DNA from: Bacteroidota bacterium
Lineage (GTDB): Bacteria > Bacteroidota > Bacteroidia > Bacteroidales > Tannerellaceae
Length of the DNA: 55,981 nt
Assembly: GCA_023429375.1 (NCBI GenBank)
Contig: JAEYVY010000018.1
Location: forward strand, 1 to 55,981
Direction of reading: 5' to 3'
A program made the position numbers and the translations under genes. This document shows positions 37,369 through 45,115 of the stretch, in pieces (within the stretch, counting starts at the first letter, position 1; the number at the start of each line of letters is the position of its first letter). The notes below the pieces were generated by a model. It was given only the letters and a program-made list of their open reading frames with translations, did not search any database and was not told where the DNA came from.

Positions 37369-37486
37369 CATCTCGATGATTTTTATAAATGGGGGTATAG
37401 GCCTCAAAAAAGATTGGGATGTTTTTTAAAAACCTTCGGGAACGTTTTTGAAAACGTTCGGTATGCTTTTTTAAAACCATCGAGAT
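37369..37486. repeat. Intergenic palindromic repeat, copy C
   Basis: This is the most diverged copy. The outer CATCTCGATG at 37369-37378 faces CATCGAGAT at 37478-37486. The inner core GAACGTTTT-TG-AAAACGTTC (37440-37459) is perfectly paired. Arms extend outward with mismatches to about 37412 and 37487. The right arm has the shared word as AACGTTCGGTATGCTTTTT. Unlike copies A and B it lies between two co-directional genes. Confidence 0.7.
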
Positions 37487-37499
37487 CGTTTTTGAAGCT

Positions 37500-37757
37500 T
37501 ACACTTTTGTTGTTCAAAAAAAAACACTTTTTGCAAATTAAAAAAATCCGGCAAGGCAGGATATGGCCTTTTTAGCACATTTAAAGGCATTTTTGTTTTT
37601 GCGATCTGCTCATTCATTTACAATCTAAAAGTCGCTATAAACCAACCATTTTAAACCTGCCAATTTGGCATATTTTTTCCAATCTTAAACAAATAGTTGA
37701 TTACAACAAAATATTGCTCATTAATAGAGGAAATGTGCAGTTTGTGAAAGATTTGTA
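37500..37757. other. AT-rich gap without genes
   Basis: The 745-bp region between the POT gene and etfB contains the terminator and repeat copy C in its left half. The rest (about 37500-37757) is AT-rich with poly-A runs and a short GGCC-anchored string near 37566, but no reading frame, RNA gene or convincing palindrome was found. Confidence 0.5.
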
Positions 37758-37787
37758 GTTGAAATATTGATTGTTTGATTACATTTG
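37758..37787 (+). promoter_or_regulatory. Promoter of the etfBA-acd operon
   Basis: TACATTTG (37780-37787) fits the TAnnTTTG -7 consensus, and GTTG at 37758-37761 is a reasonable -33 element with 18-bp spacing. The leader to etfB ATG 37848 is about 54 nt. Confidence 0.6.
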
Positions 37788-37847
37788 CAAAAAAGGAAAT
37801 TACAGAATCCATATTTTGAATGGAAAAAATCTAATATCACAGAAAAT

Positions 37848-38720
37848 ATGAGTTTACGAATTATTGTTTTAGCGAAACAAGTTCCGGACACACGAAATGT
37901 TGGGAAAGACGCTATGAAGGCTGACGGAACGGTCAACCGTGCTGTATTACCCGCTATCTTCAATCCGGAAGATCTAAATGCTTTAGAGCAAGCTCTCCGT
38001 TTAAAAGACGCCCATCCGGGTTCTACAGTTACTTTACTTACCATGGGGCCGGGTCGTGCTGCCGAAATCATCCGCGAAGGTTTATATCGTGGTGCCGATG
38101 GCGGTTTTTTATTGACCGACAGGGCTTTTGCCGGTGCTGACACCTTAGCCACTTCTTATGCATTGGCTATGGCAATCCGCAAAATCAACGCGTATGATAT
38201 CATCCTCTGTGGCCGTCAGGCTATCGATGGGGATACCGCACAGGTTGGTCCTCAGGTAGCTGAAAAACTGGGAATGAATCAGGTAACTTATGTAGAAGAT
38301 ATCCTATCAGTAAATGAAGGGAAAGTAACAGTCAAAAGACGTTTGGAAAGAGGTGTGGAAATAGTTGAAGCTCCACTCCCATTGCTATTGACTGTAAACG
38401 GAACTGCCCCTGATTGCCGTCCAAGGAATGCCAAACTGGTGCAAAAATATAAACACGCAAAGACTGTTACGGAAAAGCAAGAAGCTTCTTCTGACTATCT
38501 GGAACTATTCAGCACTCGCCCTTATCTGAATCTACAGGAATGGAGCGTTGCGGATGTGGATGCCGATGTTAAACAATGTGGCCTTTCAGGTTCTCCCACA
38601 AAGGTAAAACGTATTGAGAATGTGATCTTCCAAGCGAAGGAAAGCAAGACCCTCGAACCTACCGACATGGCGATCGATGAGCTTATGAAAGAACTTATTG
38701 CCAATCATACGATCGGATAA
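37848..38720 (+). CDS. etfB: Electron transfer flavoprotein, beta subunit
   Basis: A 290-aa EtfB. The N-terminus LRIIVLAKQVPDTRN is the canonical start, which places ATG at 37848 (an upstream TTG at 37785 lies in the -7 box). The stretches LLTDRAFAGADTLATSYALA and CGRQAIDGDTAQVGPQVAE are typical of EtfB. The DRAFAGADTLATS form is the one seen in electron-bifurcating Etf (Bcd/Fix type), which holds a second FAD in EtfB. In that case, reduced ferredoxin may be formed. EtfA and an acyl-CoA dehydrogenase follow. Confidence 0.95.
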   Translation: MSLRIIVLAKQVPDTRNVGKDAMKADGTVNRAVLPAIFNPEDLNALEQALRLKDAHPGSTVTLLTMGPGRAAEIIREGLYRGADGGFLLTDRAFAGADTLATSYALAMAIRKINAYDIILCGRQAIDGDTAQVGPQVAEKLGMNQVTYVEDILSVNEGKVTVKRRLERGVEIVEAPLPLLLTVNGTAPDCRPRNAKLVQKYKHAKTVTEKQEASSDYLELFSTRPYLNLQEWSVADVDADVKQCGLSGSPTKVKRIENVIFQAKESKTLEPTDMAIDELMKELIANHTIG

Positions 38721-38756
38721 GTACCTGAAACAACTAATCATTAAGTACGAAAAATT

Positions 38757-39776
38757 ATGAACAACATATTTGTATATTGCGAAATTGAAGACGGTATCGT
38801 TGCTGATGTCAGTCTTGAATTGCTAACCAAAGGCCGCTCGTTGGCTAACACCCTGGGGTGTAAGCTGGAAGCTGTTGCCATCGGTCACAAATTGGAAAGT
38901 GTAGGCAAACAAGTGTTTCCTTTTGGAGTAGATGTACTTCATGTTTTCGACGATGCACGCCTCTTCCCCTACACCACCCTACCGCATTCGTCTATTCTTA
39001 TCAATTTATTTAAGGAAGAGAAACCACAAATCGCCTTCATGGGGGCTACCAGCATTGGTCGCGACCTCGGGCCTCGTGTTTCTTCGGCATTAGGTAGTGG
39101 TCTTACGGCCGACTGTACTTCGCTGGAAATCGGAAACCACGAAGAAAAGAAGGAAAATAAAGTATACGAAAACCTGCTTTATCAGATTCGTCCAGCTTTC
39201 GGAGGCAATATCGTTGCTACCATCATTAACCCGGAATGTCGCCCGCAAATGGCTACTGTTCGCGAAGGGGTGATGAAGAAAGAAATTGTAGACGCAGCTT
39301 ATAAAGGCGAAACCAAGGTTTACGATGTTACGAAATTTGTAAGCGACAACGATTTCGTTGTAAAAGTAATTGAACGACATATCGAAAAAAGCAAGACCAA
39401 CATCAAGGGTTCGCCCATCATCATTGCCGGTGGTTACGGTGTAGGTTCGAAAGAAAATTTCAACTTGCTGCATGAGCTGGCAGCTGTAATTGGTGGCGAA
39501 GTAGGAGCTTCACGTGCGGCTGTCGATGCAGGTTTTTGCGAGCATGACCGTCAGATTGGACAAACAGGGGTAACCGTACGCCCAAAACTCTATATCGCCT
39601 GTGGTATTTCCGGGCAGATTCAACACATTGCGGGTATGCAAGATAGTGCGATCATCATTTCTATAAATAATGACCCGGCCGCACCTATCAACGCTATCGC
39701 CGATTATGTAATCAACGGCACGATAGAGGAAGTAATCCCCAAGATGATTAAATATTATAAACAGAATACCAAGTAA
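38757..39776 (+). CDS. etfA: Electron transfer flavoprotein, alpha subunit
   Basis: A 339-aa EtfA that binds FAD with the partner subunit and passes electrons between an acyl-CoA dehydrogenase and its oxidant. The FAD-binding C-terminal domain is clear: SRAAVDAGFCEHDRQIGQTG, TVRPKLYIACGISGQIQH and NNDPAAPINAIADYVI. The EHDRQIGQTG form, with H-D-R-Q, resembles the bifurcating group. It starts 36 bp after etfB and is followed by the dehydrogenase after 6 bp. The N-terminal domain begins MNNIFVYCEIEDG. Confidence 0.96.
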   Translation: MNNIFVYCEIEDGIVADVSLELLTKGRSLANTLGCKLEAVAIGHKLESVGKQVFPFGVDVLHVFDDARLFPYTTLPHSSILINLFKEEKPQIAFMGATSIGRDLGPRVSSALGSGLTADCTSLEIGNHEEKKENKVYENLLYQIRPAFGGNIVATIINPECRPQMATVREGVMKKEIVDAAYKGETKVYDVTKFVSDNDFVVKVIERHIEKSKTNIKGSPIIIAGGYGVGSKENFNLLHELAAVIGGEVGASRAAVDAGFCEHDRQIGQTGVTVRPKLYIACGISGQIQHIAGMQDSAIIISINNDPAAPINAIADYVINGTIEEVIPKMIKYYKQNTK

Positions 39777-39782
39777 GAAGAT

Positions 39783-41486
39783 ATGGCAAATTTTTATTTA
39801 GATAACCCCAGTTTGAAGCACCACTTGCATCATCCGTTGATGAAACGTATCGTGGAGCTAAAGGAACGCAATTATGCCGATAAAGATGTGTATGATTATG
39901 CTCCGTTAGATTTTGAAGATGCGATGGACAGTTACGAAAAGGTATTGGAAATCGTTGGTGAGATTTGTGGAGACATCATCTGGCCTAATGCAGAGGGAGT
40001 AGATCATGAGGGACCTACAGTAGAAAACGGACGTGTGACCTATGCGAAGGGCACGCAACAAAACCTGGAAGCCGTGCGCAAAGCCGGATTGATGGGGATT
40101 GCCATGCCACGTCGCTACAACGGAATGAATTTCCCAATCGTGCCCTATATTATGGCGGCTGACTTGGTGTCACGTGCCGATGCCGGCTTCGAGAACCTAT
40201 GGGGATTGCAAGACTGTGCGGAAACATTGTACGAATTCGGAAACGAAGAACAACGCAAAAAATATATACCACGTGTTTGTTCCGGCGAAACCATGTCGAT
40301 GGACCTGACCGAACCGGATGCCGGATCTGACCTACAATCGGTTATGCTAAAAGCTACTTACAGCGAAAAAGACGGATGCTGGTATCTGAACGGCGTGAAA
40401 CGCTTCATCACGAATGGCGACTCGGATATCCACTTGGTATTGGCTCGCTCTGAAGAAGGAACCAAAGATGCTCGTGGACTTTCGATGTTTATCTATGACA
40501 AGCGTAACGGTGGCGTGGATGTACGCCGTATCGAAAACAAAATGGGTATTAAGGGTTCTCCTACCTGCGAACTTGTTTACAAGAATGCAAAAGCCGAACT
40601 TTGTGGCGAACGCAAACTGGGTCTTATCAAATACGTCATGGGACTTATGAATGGTGCCCGTCTGGGTATCATGGCTCAAGCTGTAGGTATAAGCGAGGCA
40701 GCGTGTAGAGAAGGATTAGCTTATGCCCGTGAGCGTAAGCAGTTCGGCAAAGCCATCATCGAATTCCCTGCTGTATATGAAATGTTGGCCTTGATGCGTG
40801 CGAAAGCAGATGCTTCACGCTCTATGCTGTATGAAACAGCACGTTTCGTAGATATGTACAAAGCGCTGGATGACATTTCGAAAGAGCGTAAACTAATGCC
40901 CGAAGAACGTACGGAAATGAAGTATTACGGAAAATTGGCCGATGCTTTCACACCGATGGGTAAAGGTATGACCACCGAATATGCCAATCAAAATGCCTAT
41001 GATGCTATCCAAATTCATGGTGGTTCGGGCTTCATGAAAGATTATGCTTGCGAACGTCTGTATCGTGATGTTCGTATCACGAATATTTATGAAGGCACTA
41101 CGCAGTTACAAGTTATTGCTGCTATTCGTCACGTCACAACGGGTACCTACCTAAGCAGAATCCGCGAATACGAAGCAATCAACTACAAACCGGAATTGGA
41201 ATATCTAAAAAAGAAATTAATAGAGATGACCAATACGTACGAAAAGTTGGTTGCTAAAATAACGGAAGTAAAAGACAGCGAATACTTAGATTTCCATGCT
41301 CGTCGATTGGTTGAGTGTGCTACCCACTGTATTTTCAGCTATTTACTATTGCAAGATACAAACGTAGACGACAGTTTCCGTCGTTCGGCTGAAGTGTATA
41401 TCAACTATGGAGCTGCAGAAATTAAGAAAATCGAATCGTATATCGAAGATTTTAATATTGAAGATCTTGGCTTTTACAAAGCTTAA
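39783..41486 (+). CDS. Acyl-CoA dehydrogenase, long form with C-terminal extension
   Basis: A 567-aa flavoprotein, about 180 aa longer than typical short-chain acyl-CoA dehydrogenases. The N-terminal and middle domains have SMDLTEPDAGSDLQSV, the family's FAD/substrate motif, and KRFITNGDSDIH. The catalytic glutamate motif is YEGTTQLQVIAAIRHV. The last 130 residues form an extra helical C-terminal domain found in a subset of dehydrogenases. The reaction should introduce or remove a 2,3 double bond in an acyl-CoA with EtfBA as the partner. The chain length is not predictable. The three genes form one operon. Confidence 0.94.
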   Translation: MANFYLDNPSLKHHLHHPLMKRIVELKERNYADKDVYDYAPLDFEDAMDSYEKVLEIVGEICGDIIWPNAEGVDHEGPTVENGRVTYAKGTQQNLEAVRKAGLMGIAMPRRYNGMNFPIVPYIMAADLVSRADAGFENLWGLQDCAETLYEFGNEEQRKKYIPRVCSGETMSMDLTEPDAGSDLQSVMLKATYSEKDGCWYLNGVKRFITNGDSDIHLVLARSEEGTKDARGLSMFIYDKRNGGVDVRRIENKMGIKGSPTCELVYKNAKAELCGERKLGLIKYVMGLMNGARLGIMAQAVGISEAACREGLAYARERKQFGKAIIEFPAVYEMLALMRAKADASRSMLYETARFVDMYKALDDISKERKLMPEERTEMKYYGKLADAFTPMGKGMTTEYANQNAYDAIQIHGGSGFMKDYACERLYRDVRITNIYEGTTQLQVIAAIRHVTTGTYLSRIREYEAINYKPELEYLKKKLIEMTNTYEKLVAKITEVKDSEYLDFHARRLVECATHCIFSYLLLQDTNVDDSFRRSAEVYINYGAAEIKKIESYIEDFNIEDLGFYKA

Positions 41487-41513
41487 TCTTTATTGATATT
41501 CAGATACTGTATA

Positions 41514-41548
41514 GGGAGGTGCCTCAAAAGGGCACCCTCTTTTTTTTA
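41514..41548 (+). terminator. Terminator of the etf-acd operon
   Basis: GAGGTGCC pairs with GGCACC-CTC with one bulged C (about 41516-41523 with 41531-41539), followed by a run of eight T. Confidence 0.8.
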
Positions 41549-41570
41549 GGAAGTTTTAGGGCAAAAAAAA

Positions 41571-41590
41571 TGGTTGTCTCACGACAACCA
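41571..41590 (-). terminator. Terminator of dnaJ
   Basis: TGGTTGTC (41571-41578) pairs perfectly with GACAACCA (41583-41590). On the minus strand eight T follow (complement of the A run at 41563-41570). It faces the etf-acd terminator about 30 bp away. Confidence 0.8.
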
Positions 41591-41702
41591 ATCTTCATTG
41601 TTAACCTTAAATCTAATACCATGAAAAACACAGTGCAAATATATACATTTCATGTTATACAACACTATTATTCGGCATAAAATATTCAGTTTTTAACATT
41701 AT

Positions 41703-42860
41703 TTAATCGAATAAATTTCTAAAGCGATTAAAAATCTTATCTTTTACACTTTTATTCGGGTGAAAATTAGGTGAATTTTCCATTCCCGTCAAAACTTCTT
41801 TCTCTGAAGCGGAAAGATTTTCTGGAATATAAACACTTACATTCACCAACAAATCACCTGTTCCATAGCTATTGATTGAAGGAAGACCTTTATTACGTAG
41901 ACGAAGAACCTTGCCTGGTTGCGTACCCGGTTCAATCCTAACCTTAGCCTTGCCATCTATTGTAGGAACATCAACTGTTGTACCTAATGCAGCTTGTGGA
42001 ACAGACAATAGCAGATTGTAAATCAAGTCATTTTCATCACGGATTAATTCCGGGTGTTGTTCTTCTTCGACAAGAATCAAAAGATCACCATTTACTCCAC
42101 CGTGACGAGCTGCGTTACCTTTTCCACTCATCGATAGCTGCATACCATCGGCAACACCAGCTGGTATGTTCAGCGTAATGATTTCTTCGTCTTTCACAAC
42201 GCCTTCGCCATGACAAGCTTTACATTTGTTTACCACAATCTTTCCTTCACCACGACAAGTCGGACAGGTAGACTGTGTTTGCATTTGTCCAAGAATGGTA
42301 TTGGTTACACGGGTAACATAACCTGAGCCACGACAGGTATCGCAGGTTTTCAGACCATCACTTCCCTCTGCACCGCTTCCGTGACAAGTCTTACATTGTA
42401 CGTCTTTCTTGACTTTTATTTTCTTCTCAACACCGTTGGCAATTTCTTTGAGATTAAGTTTTACTTTGACGCGCAGATCAGATCCTCTATTTACACGCTG
42501 ACCTCTGGACGATCCGCCAAAGCCACCGAAACCGCCAAAGCCACCAAAATGTCCACCGAAAATATCCCCGAATTGTGAGAATATATCTTCCATTGACATG
42601 CCACCACCAAAGCCACCGCCTTGTTGTGAAGCTCCACCAACGCCAGCATGGCCAAACTGGTCGTAACGTTGACGTTTCTGAGGATCACTTAACACATCAT
42701 ATGCTTCAGCAGCCTCTTTAAACTTCTCTTCAGCTTCCTTATCTCCGGGATTCTTGTCCGGGTGGAACTGAATAGCTTTTTTTCTATATGCTTTTTTTAT
42801 TTCGTCTGCAGATGCTTTTTTATCAACACCCAGCACTTCATAATAATCTCTTTTAGCCAT
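41703..42860 (-). CDS. dnaJ: Chaperone DnaJ (Hsp40)
   Basis: A 385-aa co-chaperone of DnaK. It has the J domain with HPD in IQFHPDKNP, then a G/F-rich linker (GGFGGGMSMEDIFSQFGDIF). Four zinc-finger repeats follow: CKTCHGSG, CDTCRGSG, CPTCRGEG and CKACHGEG. The C-terminal client-binding domains come last. It starts 15 bp after grpE, the conserved grpE-dnaJ pair; dnaK is not in the window. No CIRCE-type inverted repeat was seen in the upstream region. Confidence 0.98.
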   Translation of the reverse strand: MAKRDYYEVLGVDKKASADEIKKAYRKKAIQFHPDKNPGDKEAEEKFKEAAEAYDVLSDPQKRQRYDQFGHAGVGGASQQGGGFGGGMSMEDIFSQFGDIFGGHFGGFGGFGGFGGSSRGQRVNRGSDLRVKVKLNLKEIANGVEKKIKVKKDVQCKTCHGSGAEGSDGLKTCDTCRGSGYVTRVTNTILGQMQTQSTCPTCRGEGKIVVNKCKACHGEGVVKDEEIITLNIPAGVADGMQLSMSGKGNAARHGGVNGDLLILVEEEQHPELIRDENDLIYNLLLSVPQAALGTTVDVPTIDGKAKVRIEPGTQPGKVLRLRNKGLPSINSYGTGDLLVNVSVYIPENLSASEKEVLTGMENSPNFHPNKSVKDKIFNRFRNLFD

Positions 42861-42875
42861 CTTTTGTATTTGTTA

Positions 42876-43451
42876 TTACTCGCCTACAACCACTTTGGCG
42901 TGACGAATCACTTTATCATATAACGTATAACCTGTTTGCACACAATCAATCACTTTCCCTTTCAGACTTTCATCCGGTGCAGGGATAGTAGCCACTGCAT
43001 CAAAATATTCAGTATCAAATGGCAAACCGGCAGCCTCAATCGGCTTCACACCTTGCTGTGACAAATAAGACATGAACTTAGAATAAATGAGTTCAACTCC
43101 CTCGGCTACAGCTTTAATATCTTCTGCAGTACGTATATTTTGCAAGGCTCTTTCAAAGTCATCAATAATAGGGAGTATGGCTGTTAATGCAGACTCTCCT
43201 CCGTTCTTTATCAACTCAGCCTTTTCGCGCAAGGTACGTTTACGGTAGTTGTCAAACTCAGCCATCAATCGCAGATGTGAGTTGTTCAACTCATCGTATT
43301 TCACCTTCAAGCTCTCTATATCATCAGTCATATTGTCAGAAAGAGTAGGTTCTTCTACCTGTTCTGTCTGTTCGTTCTGTAAGTTTGTCACATCTTCGAG
43401 ACCTTCAGGATTTACTGTTTCTTGGGATTTTTTAGTTTCACTTTGCTCCAT
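42876..43451 (-). CDS. grpE: Nucleotide exchange factor GrpE
   Basis: A 191-aa GrpE. An acidic, glutamate-rich N-terminal tail (1-45, no structure predicted) leads to a long alpha-helix (LKVKYDELNNSHLRLMAEFD) that dimerises. The conserved EFDNYRKRTLREKAEL starts the exchange-active part, and the beta-rich head ends GYTLYDKVIRHAKVVVGE. It releases ADP from DnaK. The gene is the first of the grpE-dnaJ operon and is divergent from the PDZ gene. Confidence 0.97.
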   Translation of the reverse strand: MEQSETKKSQETVNPEGLEDVTNLQNEQTEQVEEPTLSDNMTDDIESLKVKYDELNNSHLRLMAEFDNYRKRTLREKAELIKNGGESALTAILPIIDDFERALQNIRTAEDIKAVAEGVELIYSKFMSYLSQQGVKPIEAAGLPFDTEYFDAVATIPAPDESLKGKVIDCVQTGYTLYDKVIRHAKVVVGE

Positions 43452-43620
43452 GTCGATAATAAATCTATATGTATTATTCCTTAATTTTCATATGTTTAAC
43501 ACAATAATCCGTTTTGCTGACCTTCTATTTCAAGATCAAATCATACGCTAACAAGAACTGTGTCTGTCCAATATATAGCAAATATGCTGCCAAGTCTTTA
43601 TGGGGTTGGAAAATTATCTT

Positions 43621-43628
43621 TACCTTTG
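43621..43628 (+). promoter_or_regulatory. -7 box (TACCTTTG) of the PDZ gene
   Basis: TACCTTTG fits TAnnTTTG; a TTTA at 43597-43600 is a weak -33 candidate with 20-bp spacing. It lies upstream of ATG 43646 and ATG 43667, so the longer in-frame start at 43514 is not used. Confidence 0.5.
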
Positions 43629-43666
43629 CCTTTAGTATTATAATCATGAGAAATAGATTAACCGGT

Positions 43667-45091
43667 ATGAAAAGGTGTTTGATTACAACAGTATTATCTT
43701 TTATTTTTTCTATTAGTTTTGCACAAAGTGGCGGAAATACAATTTGTCGTCCGGGATTTTCTTTTGAAATCAGTAAAAACATTAACTGGGGAGCAGGCTT
43801 TCCTGTTGTAACAGAAGTTACCCCCTATTCTTCTGCCGAACTAGGCGGATTAAAACAACATGATATAATTGAATCCATTGACGGAGTTGATCTCTTGGGG
43901 CTATCGTTGGAAGAAATAGAACAACTGTTGAACCCTGTCGACAAACAAGAAATTATATTGAATATCTCAAATTTGTCGAAAACAGACCATACCATCCTGA
44001 TTACCAAGGATTGTAAAAGAAGAAATGCCATAACGGAAGAACAGTTGGCCACAGCTTTTTCCATGTTCAGCCTGGAAAATACATCTGATCGACGCTTTAT
44101 CTGTCCATTCAGAACAACGACAACTAGTAACGCTGTTAGTTTCCAACAATTCCGCACGTTTGGTTTTGCGGAAATTGACGAGAACAACCGACAATTGGAA
44201 AATCAAATAAACGAAGTCATCAAAAAGGAGCTAACAAGCAAAGGTCTTGTTTATGATAGTTTTACTCCGGATATCCTGATTAGCACTTATTATTATTTTG
44301 ATAAGAATCCCAATTTCCGGGGGGTAAACAAACTCGTAATTGATAAAGGACAAAACTATCGCTATGATTTCAACAGAAAAGAAATGATTAAAGTTCCTTT
44401 TATCACCGGCTCGTCGGCGGAATCTGAATCTGAATTCTTATTGCAGTTCGGCTTTAAATTAGTAGACAATATCTATCAGCCTGGTCTGGTATTATGGGAA
44501 TGCGAAGCCAATGAACTTGTAGAAAGCAATTACAGGATAGATGACTATGCGCGTATCCATATACCTTTGATGTTGATGCAATATCCTTATGTAAAATATA
44601 CAAGGAACGTTCAATACAGAGTTAATCAGAAAAGATATAATTACACAGGGCTGAGCTACGACATCAATCGTTTGGAACTGATTGCAAAGGTTGACCCTAA
44701 CTCACCGGCTGCTATTGCAGGTATTCGAGCAAATGATGTAATCGAAAGAATTGAAGGGTATCCGGTAAATGTAACAGCAGAGGAAGCAACGGCAGCATAT
44801 AAGGATTTCATTACAAACACAATGAAATTCCGTGATTCGAGCACTCGGTTTACAGACGCAAACGGCTTTACACGCTGTATGTTCTGGGATACGTTTAAAT
44901 ACCCCAAAGTGGTCGAAGCAGTGAAGAAATCGGACGACATTGCAGCATTCTCTTATTTGTATTACTTTGCTCCCTATATAAATAATACAGGAACGAACGC
45001 ATGTGTGTTCAATATTCGCAGAGGAAAAACAATTTCAGAGGTTGCCATTCGTCCAACTATACGTACAGAGTTATCTGTTACTATTGAATAA
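43667..45091 (+). CDS. Exported PDZ-domain protein with DUF4136-like core
   Basis: A 474-aa protein with a signal peptide (MKRCLITTVLSFIFSISFAQ). Domain order is a PDZ domain (about 20-100, with GFPVVTEVTPYSSAELGGL), then a DUF4136-like middle (STYYYFDKNPNFRG; FNRKEMIKVPF; LVLWECEANE), then a second PDZ-like domain (KVDPNSPAAIAGIRANDVIERI) and a C-terminal beta segment. PDZ domains bind C-termini of clients. DUF4136 is an uncharacterised envelope domain. ATG 43646 is an alternative start. I prefer 43667 because of the signal peptide and because the same 15-nt start context occurs in front of corA. It is 24 bp upstream of mutS2. Confidence 0.8.
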   Translation: MKRCLITTVLSFIFSISFAQSGGNTICRPGFSFEISKNINWGAGFPVVTEVTPYSSAELGGLKQHDIIESIDGVDLLGLSLEEIEQLLNPVDKQEIILNISNLSKTDHTILITKDCKRRNAITEEQLATAFSMFSLENTSDRRFICPFRTTTTSNAVSFQQFRTFGFAEIDENNRQLENQINEVIKKELTSKGLVYDSFTPDILISTYYYFDKNPNFRGVNKLVIDKGQNYRYDFNRKEMIKVPFITGSSAESESEFLLQFGFKLVDNIYQPGLVLWECEANELVESNYRIDDYARIHIPLMLMQYPYVKYTRNVQYRVNQKRYNYTGLSYDINRLELIAKVDPNSPAAIAGIRANDVIERIEGYPVNVTAEEATAAYKDFITNTMKFRDSSTRFTDANGFTRCMFWDTFKYPKVVEAVKKSDDIAAFSYLYYFAPYINNTGTNACVFNIRRGKTISEVAIRPTIRTELSVTIE

Positions 45092-45115
45092 CTATTTTAT
45101 ATAGAGTTATACAAC

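Noticed and set aside
37785..37847. Longer start (TTG) for etfB
   Set aside because: It lies in the -7 box, and the family N-terminus begins at MSLRIIVLAKQ.
37721..38152. 143-aa antisense frame over the etfB start
   Set aside because: Overlaps the etfB promoter and N-terminus; no independent support.
43514..43666. Longer start for the PDZ protein
   Set aside because: The extra residues have no homology, and they lie upstream of the TACCTTTG promoter box.
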